Shown here: piece by piece, positions 17,600 to 24,710 of the stretch
Layout of the letters: every line of letters begins with the position of its first letter
Numbering within the stretch: the first letter of the stretch is position 1
NCBI RefSeq assembly: GCF_003590835.1
Contig: NZ_QYUQ01000002.1
Span: 806,001 to 870,000, forward strand
DNA length: 64,000 nucleotides
Source of the DNA: Noviherbaspirillum sedimenti
GTDB lineage: Bacteria; Pseudomonadota; Gammaproteobacteria; Burkholderiales; Burkholderiaceae_D
Reading direction: 5' to 3'
Translations under genes and position numbers: made by a program
Notes under the pieces: generated by a model
Told to the model about the DNA's origin: nothing
Databases searched by the model: none
Seen by the model: the letters and a program-made list of their open reading frames with translations, nothing else

Positions 17600-18379
17600 A
17601 TGAGCAGCAATAACTCCCCCTTATTCCGGCTTGAAGGCCGCCGCGCGCTCGTCACTGGCGCATCCAGCGGCCTGGGTCGCCACTTCGCGCTGACGCTGGC
17701 CAAGGCCGGCGCCGAGCTGGTGGTGGCGGCACGCCGGGCGGAAAAGCTGGCCGAACTGGTCGAGGAAATTCAGCAAACGGGCGCCACGACGCAGGCAATC
17801 AGCCTTGATGTGACCGATTCCGCGAGCGTGGCGGCGGCATTCGATGCGATCGCGGCAGGCGGCAAGGCAGTTGATATCATTGTCAACAATGCCGGCGTTA
17901 CGGTCAGCAAGCCATTGCTGGAACAGAGCGAGGCTGACTGGGATCATGTCGTGGGAACCAATCTGCGCGGCAGCTGGCTGGTCAGCCAGGAAGGCGCGCG
18001 TCGTATGATCGCCGCCAAAAGCGGCGGCAGCATCGTGAACATTGCGTCGATACTGGGCGAACGCGTGGCCAATCATGTCGGGCCGTACTGTGTTTCCAAG
18101 GCCGGCTTGATTCAGGCAACCAAGTCTGCCGCGCTCGAACTGGCACGCTACGGCATCCGGGTCAATGCCATCCTGCCCGGGTATATCGTCACCGACCTCA
18201 ACCGCGACTTCCTGGCCGGCGAAGCAGGCGAACGCCTGCGCATGCGGGTTCCTACCCGGCGTTTCGGCCACCCGGAGCATCTGGACGGACCGCTGCTATT
18301 GCTGGCGTCGGAAGCCGGCATCCATATCACCGGCGCCGCACTGGCGGTGGACGGCGGCCACTTGATCAGTTCATTGTGA
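17600..18379 (+). CDS. SDR-family NAD(P)-dependent oxidoreductase (LvaD-like position)
   Basis: A classical short-chain dehydrogenase of 259 residues. The cofactor motif is TGASSGLG (19-26), followed by NNAGV, a catalytic Ser in NIAS, and Y163/K167 in GPYCVSKAG. GGAGAG precedes the start. In the levulinate pathway the SDR interconverts 4-keto- and 4-hydroxyacyl-CoA; its place directly after the LvaC-like gene suggests a similar job, though a 3-hydroxyacyl dehydrogenase role is also possible. Its stop overlaps the ATG of the decayed kinase fragment (TGATG), showing that a kinase gene was once coupled here. Confidence 0.87.
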   Translation: MSSNNSPLFRLEGRRALVTGASSGLGRHFALTLAKAGAELVVAARRAEKLAELVEEIQQTGATTQAISLDVTDSASVAAAFDAIAAGGKAVDIIVNNAGVTVSKPLLEQSEADWDHVVGTNLRGSWLVSQEGARRMIAAKSGGSIVNIASILGERVANHVGPYCVSKAGLIQATKSAALELARYGIRVNAILPGYIVTDLNRDFLAGEAGERLRMRVPTRRFGHPEHLDGPLLLLASEAGIHITGAALAVDGGHLISSL

Positions 18380-18710
18380 TGAACGCAGAAATCAACACCG
18401 GGGTACGATATGCCTTGAGCGGATTAAACGCCGGCGCGGCGCAGGCCAAGGCGGTCGGCATCGAGACCATGGAACGCCTGTCCGGCGGCACCGTCAATCG
18501 CAAGCAGGGGAGGATCCGGAGCGTTTTGAACGGGCCTTGTTGACCAATTTATTTCCCGCATTCCCTGATGCCAGTAACAGAAATGAACTGCGACAAGTGT
18601 TGACCGACTTGAATCGGCGGCTATGCTGGCAGATTCGCGCGGGGCATGCTGACTCGGATAGCACTCAGAGCACGGCAGTGTTTGCACATTTGCGTACCGT
18701 GCAAGCTTGA
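18379..18710 (+). pseudogene. Remnant of a second kinase-DUF6285 gene pair, fused by internal deletion
   Basis: Two short coding remnants meet near 18505. From 18379 an ATG opens 54 codons ending in IETMERLSGGTVN and a stop at 18541. This resembles the N-terminal part of the phosphotransferase, whose corresponding stretch reads ITGMARLSGGAIQ. In another frame, from about 18501 to the stop at 18708, the product contains ELRQVLTDLNRRLCWQIRAG, which matches the C-terminal half of the DUF6285 protein (TGYRKELCAQIRVG). The order, kinase N-terminus then DUF6285 C-terminus, equals the intact pair at 14181-15649 with about 1.1 kb removed. The matches are short and judged by eye. Confidence 0.6.
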
Positions 18711-18895
18711 AAGTCATGGAAAGTAATCGGCGCTACCTTGGTGGGGGGTAAGTGCTCTAACAAAGAAAATGTCGCCGCAAGTCCAGCGATATCGTCACTT
18801 CAGTAATGTTTTGTAGTTTCGACTGCGCGCATTCTTTTTTGATGTTTTTCTGTACAATAAACTTGTCGAACCAAACTGAAAAGGAGTTTGTCACC

Positions 18896-19453
18896 TTGCA
18901 TCTACCAGACCCTGTCATCGAGCGAGAACTCCTGCATACACGATCCATCATATTTAAAGGATATCGCAGAAAAGATAATCTTTGGGATATCGAAGGACAT
19001 TTAACGGATGTACGGGCAAATGATGTCAATTTTCCTGGAGGTCATCGTCGCGGCGGCGATCCCATTCATGACATGTGGATGCGGCTCACAGTCGATGCCG
19101 CATGCGTGATCAGGGAGGTGCAAACATCGATGGATGCGGTCCCGTATGAAGGCACATGTGGCAATATCCAGTCGCGTTATGCATGCATCGTCGGCATGCG
19201 TGTTGGCAGCGGCTTCCGGGGGCAGATCCGTCAACTTCTGGGAGGCATAAATGGCTGCACGCACATGACCGAGTTATTGCTTTCCATGGGAACTGCAATC
19301 ATCCAGACACTGGAAGGCGAAATTCCATTTTTGCAAGATGAAAAGCCTTTCGCTCTCGACGGTTGCCATGCACTTGATACCTCAGGCCGCCTTGTTGCGG
19401 AGTTCCATCCGCGCTGGTACCGGCCTGGATCCGCCACTTCCCCTGCCGAATAA
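18896..19453 (+). CDS. DUF2889 domain-containing protein
   Basis: A 185-residue protein containing the DUF2889 pattern: RKDNLWDIEGHLTDV, HDMWMRLTVD and the GCTHMTELLLSMG segment near the C-terminus. The function of the family is unknown; members often lie beside aromatic or acyl-CoA catabolic genes in betaproteobacteria. The frame is open from an ATG at 18806, but AAGGAG at 18881-18886 lies nine bases before an in-frame TTG at 18896, after which family similarity begins, so TTG is my choice. Base composition is less GC-rich than the genes before it. It lies just beyond the decayed kinase fragment. Confidence 0.8.
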   Translation: MHLPDPVIERELLHTRSIIFKGYRRKDNLWDIEGHLTDVRANDVNFPGGHRRGGDPIHDMWMRLTVDAACVIREVQTSMDAVPYEGTCGNIQSRYACIVGMRVGSGFRGQIRQLLGGINGCTHMTELLLSMGTAIIQTLEGEIPFLQDEKPFALDGCHALDTSGRLVAEFHPRWYRPGSATSPAE

Positions 19454-19617
19454 AGCACGCTAGAAAGAATACCTCTACTCAAGAGCAAGGCGCTGTACAG
19501 GTTCATCAATGCATAGCGGTTGAATCTGATCTATCGATATTCTCTAGCAGAAACTCAATGGCAGTTTTATGATCGAGGATCATATGCGTTTTGATGACAT
19601 TTTCTGAAGAGGTGAAA

Positions 19618-20322
19618 ATGCGAAATGAAGTAAAAGAAGCTGTGGATTCCGTGGCTTTGTCGCGAAGCTCGATTCGTGCGTTTATTGATAAACCAGTTCC
19701 TGAAAATGAAATACTCGAGATCCTCCGCGTAGCATCAAGAGCTCCTAGTGGAACTAATATTCAGCCATGGCGCGCCTATGTTTTGCGTGGAACACCTAGG
19801 GACGAACTTGTTGATAAGGTATGCCGTGCTCATGATGCTGTCTTTGAGAATCCGTCCTGTGCTTCCGAGTACGAAGAGGAGTACGACTATTACTCCGAAA
19901 AATGGTTTGAACCATATCTGGCGCGACGTCGACAGAACGGTTATGAACTATATGGGTTATTAGGAATTGCAAAAGGCGATAAGGTTGCCATGCACGCCCA
20001 GCATCAGAGAAACTTCCGGTTTTTTGACGCCCCTGTTGGGATCATGTTTACGCTTAACAGAAATCTCGGCCGCGGCGCCATCTTAGATTACGGAATGTTC
20101 CTGCAAAACTTTATGTTAGCTGCCAAATCCCGCGGAATTGATACTTGTCCACAAGCCGCATGGAACCGGTTTGGAAAAATCATTCTTACTCATGTTGGCG
20201 CTGGTCCCGATGAAATGCTTCTCTGCGGAATGGCACTTGGATATGCTGACGCATCGGCGCCAGAAAATCGACTCGTGACGCCGCGTGAAGAGCCTACTAA
20301 CTTCACAAGTTTCCTCGGCTAA
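19618..20322 (+). CDS. Nitroreductase family protein (FMN-dependent)
   Basis: A protein of 234 residues with the nitroreductase fold. The N-terminal FMN-phosphate segment is SRSSIRAFIDKPV, followed by APSGTNIQPWR, a central ILDYGMFLQNFMLAA helix and a C-terminal GMALGYADASAPENR. It resembles nitrobenzoate/nitroaromatic reductases of the PnbA type and would reduce nitro groups or quinones with NAD(P)H. An ATG at 19591 is in frame, but AAGAGGTG immediately before 19618 supports the later start. The gene is noticeably AT-richer than the flanking core genes, which may reflect acquisition. It has no evident operon partner except the small gene after it. Confidence 0.85.
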   Translation: MRNEVKEAVDSVALSRSSIRAFIDKPVPENEILEILRVASRAPSGTNIQPWRAYVLRGTPRDELVDKVCRAHDAVFENPSCASEYEEEYDYYSEKWFEPYLARRRQNGYELYGLLGIAKGDKVAMHAQHQRNFRFFDAPVGIMFTLNRNLGRGAILDYGMFLQNFMLAAKSRGIDTCPQAAWNRFGKIILTHVGAGPDEMLLCGMALGYADASAPENRLVTPREEPTNFTSFLG

Positions 20323-20413
20323 GAAATTCCTGCATTTTCACCTGGTGATATGGCGCTCAATTAGAGCCGGCTTAATAGTGTTAGCGTGGCATTGGCACTT
20401 TGAGAGAAGCATC

Positions 20414-20764
20414 ATGGACTTGGCGCAAAAATCAGACATGGAAATTTTGGCAGTCGCTGCACCCATCATGGACAAGCTGATGGATGCATCCACAGCCATC
20501 GACTACGAGAGGCACATACGGGATTTTACGGAACGTGCAAAAGGCATTCTATCGAAAGACGCATTTCAGTCGATTTGCGAGCAATACCAACGCAGCAAGG
20601 GATACTTTTCCAAGCGCGAATTCGTGGCGGTCTTCAAGCGCCCGGAGTCGGTTGCCGTTGTCTGGCGGCAGTGGTTCACAAAGGTGCCAGGCGAATTCGT
20701 GGCAGAACTCGTTTTGGTTCAACACGACGGCAGGTACTTGGTCGACCATGTGATGATCTTCTAG
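20414..20764 (+). CDS. Hypothetical protein, small (NTF2-like fold possible)
   Basis: A 116-residue protein that I do not recognise. It begins with a helical part (MEILAVAAPIMDKLMD) and ends with alternating strands (VAVVWRQWFTKVPGEF, LVLVQHDGRYLVDHVMIF), an outline like small NTF2/SnoaL-type proteins. There is no signal peptide or membrane segment. The ATG at 20414 follows GAGAGAAG; an earlier in-frame ATG at 20285 would overlap the nitroreductase gene and adds unlikely residues. It sits 91 bp after the nitroreductase and may be co-transcribed. Confidence 0.5.
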   Translation: MDLAQKSDMEILAVAAPIMDKLMDASTAIDYERHIRDFTERAKGILSKDAFQSICEQYQRSKGYFSKREFVAVFKRPESVAVVWRQWFTKVPGEFVAELVLVQHDGRYLVDHVMIF

Positions 20765-20880
20765 TTCGTGCTAACAATTCGTATACAGGCAGCTCAAGCT
20801 TCAGACCCATAAAAAATCTGCTTTGACCGAAATCATGCATCGCATGGGCGGGATCTGGCCAAGTTACCAGTCACTTCAGC

Positions 20881-20960
20881 TACCGTAAAAATACGGTATT
20901 CCCGTCCATCCAAATATCATTGCGCTAATAATTTCTCCTGTCTGAATAACAGGTATTCAG
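20881..20960. promoter_or_regulatory. Two palindromes upstream of the PHB depolymerase gene
   Basis: The 280-bp gap before the depolymerase holds two perfect inverted repeats. TACCGTA-AAAA-TACGGTA lies at 20881-20898 and CTGAATA-ACAGG-TATTCAG at 20942-20960. The second ends about 85 bp before the start codon, a plausible operator position. The first could be an operator or the remains of a terminator for the small upstream gene, but no T-run follows it. I see no coding potential in the gap. Confidence 0.4.
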
Positions 20961-21044
20961 ATTATGAATAAGGCCTTGCAACCAATAAAAAGGCCACATT
21001 TGCGCTGTTACCACAACGCAACTAATCAAAAGGAGATCTTCAGA

Positions 21045-22796
21045 ATGCGCAGGAATTTTAAAACAATTGCCATCTCGCTTATGCTGAGTACTTTGGCGGC
21101 ATCCGCACATGCCTTAACCCCTGGTAGCGGCACATGGGTCAAGGAAACCACGCTGTTCGGATTACAGGATGCCTACACTTATGTGCCAAAAAATCCTGCG
21201 CCGACCACAATTGGCAAGGGCCGGGCATTGATGCTCACGCTGCATGGTTGCGCGATGACTGCCGCCGGCAACGTGATTAACCGGAAATACAATTGGGAAG
21301 ATACTGCCGAAAAATACGGCATGGTCGTGATTGCGCCGACCGTGCCTTCCGGCACGACCTCGACTCGTACCTACTCCGGCTGCTGGGACTGGTTCGGCGG
21401 CAATCATAGCCGCACGACGCGTGACGAAGCCATCTTGCTGAAGCTGATCGATGCAGTAAAAGCACGGCCGGAACTGAACATCGACCCCACCCAGATTTAC
21501 GTCACTGGCTTATCCTCCGGCGGCGGCCTGGTCATCGATCTGGGCTGCGTGGCCCCCGATTATTTTGCCGGCATGGGGATCAATGCCGGACCCGCACTCT
21601 ACACGCCGGCCACCGCCGGGGTGGGTTCAAAGTCGTCACGAACCCCCCAGCAAGTGGCGGACACCTGCAAGCAAATTGCCGGCAGCTATAGCACCGCGCT
21701 GCAAACGCAAATCACATCGGTCGTCAATGGTTCGACCGATGGCGTTGTCGATCCCACCCATGACTGGACCAACCGCGACGGCATGAAGATTGCCTATGGC
21801 GCCACGACCAGTGCTGGCACCTTTACCGAGGTGAAAAGCACCGGCACTTTATGGCAAGACAGTGCCAGCCGGCTTCGTGTCTCCTATATCGAAGCGACCG
21901 GCATGGGCCATGCATGGCCGGCCGGCGCCGGCGGCAGCGGTGGCGGGCTCTATGTTGACTACACTCACGTCAACTACCCAGCCTACGTCACCAAATTTTT
22001 CTTTGACAATAACCTGCGGGTGGAGCGCGGCGATCCCAAGCCTGTCGTCACGAGTTGCTCTGCCATGGTTGCCTCGCCCACGGCGACTGCTGTGACGATC
22101 AATGGCGCCGCGACCGATAACGGTGCGATCGCAAGCTATAGCGTGACCATTACTGGCCCGTCGCCCATGACCGATGATGCAGCAGGTAGCGGCGCAAGCT
22201 TCAGCAAGCAATATTCGGCGCTTGCCAATGGCAGCTATACCGCCAAGGTCGCCGCCACCGATAATGTCGGCGGAGCTTCGGATGCGCCATGCACGGCGTC
22301 GTTCCAGATCGGCCCGATTAGCCTGGTTCCGCCATCCAATGTCACTGCGCCGGCAGCATCCACCACTGCGAGCGCAATTGGCTTGATCTGGTCCAATGTC
22401 ACCGGTGCCACCAGCTATACCGTCACCCGCACCGGCGGCGCGACCGGCACGGTGGTGGCGTCGGTGCCGGCGGCAAGCGGCACGACCACGGGCTTTACTG
22501 CAACGGGCCTGGCTGAACAAACGCAATATACCTTCACAGTGCAGTCAGCCAATTCGGGGAGCACCAGCGCAGCATCAACGCCATTGGCGGTGACGACCAA
22601 GCCCTCGTGGATTTGCACCGCGACTTCAGCCAGCAATTATGCGCATGTCCAGGGCGGCCGCGCGCATGTCGTCAGCGGTTATGCGCATGCCAATGGTTCC
22701 AATACCAGGATGGGCCTGAACAATATGTTCTATACCAGCACCCTGGCGCAAACTGCAGCTGCTTATTACATCGTGGGTAACTGCCCTTCACCGTAA
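21045..22796 (+). CDS. Secreted PHB depolymerase-family esterase with fibronectin-III-like modules
   Basis: A 583-residue exported hydrolase. The signal peptide is residues 1 to about 24 (ending ASAHA). The esterase domain has TLHGCAMTA (oxyanion hole), the nucleophile Ser157 in TGLSSGG, an Asp in STDGVVDPTHDW and the His in GMGHAWPAG. An immunoglobulin-like segment follows (about 345-430), then a fibronectin-III-like module (about 433-525) and a C-terminal domain with SNYAHVQGGRAHVVSGYAHA. The catalytic domain plus linker plus substrate-binding tail is the plan of extracellular polyhydroxyalkanoate depolymerases. AAAGGAG precedes 21045; the frame extends upstream but loses the signal peptide logic. 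Whether the substrate is PHB or another polyester cannot be fixed by sequence. Confidence 0.86.
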   Translation: MRRNFKTIAISLMLSTLAASAHALTPGSGTWVKETTLFGLQDAYTYVPKNPAPTTIGKGRALMLTLHGCAMTAAGNVINRKYNWEDTAEKYGMVVIAPTVPSGTTSTRTYSGCWDWFGGNHSRTTRDEAILLKLIDAVKARPELNIDPTQIYVTGLSSGGGLVIDLGCVAPDYFAGMGINAGPALYTPATAGVGSKSSRTPQQVADTCKQIAGSYSTALQTQITSVVNGSTDGVVDPTHDWTNRDGMKIAYGATTSAGTFTEVKSTGTLWQDSASRLRVSYIEATGMGHAWPAGAGGSGGGLYVDYTHVNYPAYVTKFFFDNNLRVERGDPKPVVTSCSAMVASPTATAVTINGAATDNGAIASYSVTITGPSPMTDDAAGSGASFSKQYSALANGSYTAKVAATDNVGGASDAPCTASFQIGPISLVPPSNVTAPAASTTASAIGLIWSNVTGATSYTVTRTGGATGTVVASVPAASGTTTGFTATGLAEQTQYTFTVQSANSGSTSAASTPLAVTTKPSWICTATSASNYAHVQGGRAHVVSGYAHANGSNTRMGLNNMFYTSTLAQTAAAYYIVGNCPSP

Positions 22797-22848
22797 TCAG
22801 CTCTTTGTTCGGGTGATTTTCTGAAACCGGACGGGCTTGAATGACAAA

Positions 22849-22878
22849 AGAAGGCGGACCGTATGGTTCGCCTTTTAT
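22849..22878 (+). terminator. Rho-independent terminator after the depolymerase gene
   Basis: AAGGCGGACC-GTAT-GGTTCGCCTT forms a 10-bp stem with one non-complementary position, followed by TTAT. It lies 55 bp after the depolymerase stop and is preceded by an A-run, so it could act in both directions. Confidence 0.7.
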
Positions 22879-23065
22879 CATTTTCATTTTCATTTTTATC
22901 CCGCTGGCGGAGGTTCCGGACGCGCTCTTGCAACTTCCTTCTGGAAATTCCCGCCGCCTTCCATCTGGATGCTAAAGTGCTGCTGTTGCAGCGCGCCAGC
23001 ATGACGCCGTTCGCGTGACGCGAAGCGCTTGCGGAGCAGGACGCTGCTACCCATTGGGAAAGAAC

Positions 23066-23758
23066 ATGCGGAAACATTTTGAACGGCACTATGCCGAGCG
23101 AATCGGCTGGTTGAGGGCCGCCGTGCTCGGCGCAAACGATGGCATCGTCTCGACGGCAAGCCTGGTGGTGGGGGTGGCCGCTGCGAATACGACGCGAGAA
23201 GATGTGCTCATCGCCGGAATGGCGGGCCTGGTAGCAGGTGCCATGTCGATGGCGGCAGGGGAGTATGTGTCAGTGAGTTCGCAGGCGGATACGGAAAAGG
23301 CCGATCTGGAACGCGAACGTCTTGAACTGGCACAGGACGATAGCTCCGAGCACCTGGAGCTTGCGACGATCTATGTCAAGCGGGGGCTTGAGCCGTCGCT
23401 TGCAAGGCAAGTCGCCGATCAGTTAATGGCGCATGATGCCCTTGCGGCGCACGCACGCGATGAACTCGGCCTCTCTGAAATGCACGGTGCCAGGCCGGTG
23501 CAGGCGGCGCTGGCTTCGGCCGCGACTTTTTCCGTGGGCGCGGCCTTGCCGCTTGCGCTGGCCTGGTTCGCATCAACAGCGTTCATGTTGCCTGCCGTGG
23601 CCGGCGGCTCGCTCCTTTTTCTGGCGCTTCTGGGCGGGCTGGCGGCTCGGGCAGGCGGCGCCAAGCTTGTCATCGGCGCTGCTCGCGTGAGCTTTTGGGG
23701 CGCCTTGGCAATGGCGGCCACAGCGCTCGTCGGGAAAATCTTTGGCGCTGTGGTGTGA
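23066..23758 (+). CDS. VIT1/CCC1-family Fe2+/Mn2+ transporter
   Basis: A 230-residue membrane protein of the vacuolar iron transporter family. The start region has RIGWLRAAVLGANDGIVSTA, the hallmark of the family, followed by AGMAGLVAGAMSMAAGEYVS. A charged cytoplasmic stretch (about 70-125, the metal-binding region in plant VIT1) leads to three more C-terminal hydrophobic helices. It would move ferrous iron or manganese across the inner membrane, probably outward. GGGAAAG precedes the ATG at 23066. It converges on the host-attachment gene with 12 bp between stops. An encapsulin-type ferritin gene lies about 640 bp downstream, which suggests a shared iron function. Confidence 0.88.
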   Translation: MRKHFERHYAERIGWLRAAVLGANDGIVSTASLVVGVAAANTTREDVLIAGMAGLVAGAMSMAAGEYVSVSSQADTEKADLERERLELAQDDSSEHLELATIYVKRGLEPSLARQVADQLMAHDALAAHARDELGLSEMHGARPVQAALASAATFSVGAALPLALAWFASTAFMLPAVAGGSLLFLALLGGLAARAGGAKLVIGAARVSFWGALAMAATALVGKIFGAVV

Positions 23759-23770
23759 CCCTGACAATTT

Positions 23771-24217
23771 TTAATGCTGCCAGTTCTGCACGAATTTTTC
23801 GATGTCGGTTTTATCGAACCACGCGATATCCTTGTCGATTTCCGCCTGGACCAGCTTTTGCGCTTCCTTGCTGAGATTCTGCCGTAGCAGGCCGAGGAAG
23901 TGGGGCGCGGCAATTACACACAATCGGTCGAAGCGCTGCTCGCTGCGGGCCTGTTCGAGATAGTCGCCGATTTCTTTTGAAAACTGGATGTTTTCATGTT
24001 CGATCGGCGAAGTCTCGGCTTGGCCATCGTGCGTGCCGCCGAGCGTGCCCTTGGACATATTGCGCCGCTCCGGGTTGCCCGTCAGCAGTTCTTCTCCCTT
24101 TGCGTGACCAGCAGGATTGGCAAAATCCTGTACTTCCTGCAAATGATGCTCGGCATCCAGTTCTTGAAAAATCCGTACGCGACTGCTGTCGGCCGCCAGT
24201 ATCCAGGTCGTTTGCAT
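23771..24217 (-). CDS. Host attachment family protein
   Basis: A 148-residue cytosolic-looking protein. The N-terminus TWILAADSSRVRIFQ and the middle IAAPHFLGLLRQNLS, followed by EIDKDIAWFDKTDIE, match the bacterial family named for a protein required for attachment to host cells. The family resembles the archaeal/eukaryotic eRF1-like fold and its true molecular function is not established. It carries no signal peptide. It faces the VIT gene tail to tail and is divergent from the EncFtn gene, with a 183-bp intergenic region in between that may hold promoters for both. Confidence 0.8.
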   Translation of the reverse strand: MQTTWILAADSSRVRIFQELDAEHHLQEVQDFANPAGHAKGEELLTGNPERRNMSKGTLGGTHDGQAETSPIEHENIQFSKEIGDYLEQARSEQRFDRLCVIAAPHFLGLLRQNLSKEAQKLVQAEIDKDIAWFDKTDIEKFVQNWQH

Positions 24218-24400
24218 GACTTTGTCCCAGTGAAAGTGTTATCACAATTTGACTGGTTGACCATGCATTCGTTCGGACAAACCCGGGTGGAAAATCCGGC
24301 GCAGCCTTTGCGCAAAGCAGGTCCGGCGCGCAATCAGGATATCGTAAGATAAGCTTTATGCTGAATGCCTGCCAAATTTGTGCGTAAGCAAGGAGTGACC

Positions 24401-24703
24401 ATGGCCAGTGAAGGATTCCACGAAGCGACCGATAAACTCTCTGCTGAGACGATGGACATGCACCGCGCCATTGTCTCCCTGATGGAAGAGCTGGAGGCAG
24501 TCGACTGGTATAACCAGCGGGTCGATGCCTGTACCGATACGGAATTGCGGCACATCCTCGAACATAACCGCGATGAAGAAAAGGAACATGCGTCGATGGT
24601 GCTGGAATGGATACGCCGCCATGATGCGAGTTTCGACCATGAGTTGCGCGATACCCTGTTCAAAGAGGGAAAGATCGGCGGCCAGCACGAGGATGAAGCG
24701 TAG
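24401..24703 (+). CDS. Encapsulated-ferritin-like protein (EncFtn family) without targeting tail
   Basis: A 100-residue two-helix protein with EELEAVDWYNQRVDA and HNRDEEKEHASMVLEW. These are near copies of the EncFtn core known from Rhodospirillum rubrum. The ferroxidase residues of that protein correspond here to E30, E60 and H63. EncFtn forms an annular decamer that oxidises ferrous iron, normally inside an encapsulin shell to which it is directed by a C-terminal LGIG-type peptide. Here the protein stops at KIGGQHEDEA and lacks such a peptide, and no encapsulin gene is in the window. AAGGAG lies six bases before the ATG at 24401. Its stop is 7 bp from the convergent envZ stop. Confidence 0.85.
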   Translation: MASEGFHEATDKLSAETMDMHRAIVSLMEELEAVDWYNQRVDACTDTELRHILEHNRDEEKEHASMVLEWIRRHDASFDHELRDTLFKEGKIGGQHEDEA

Positions 24704-24710
24704 TTGCGAT

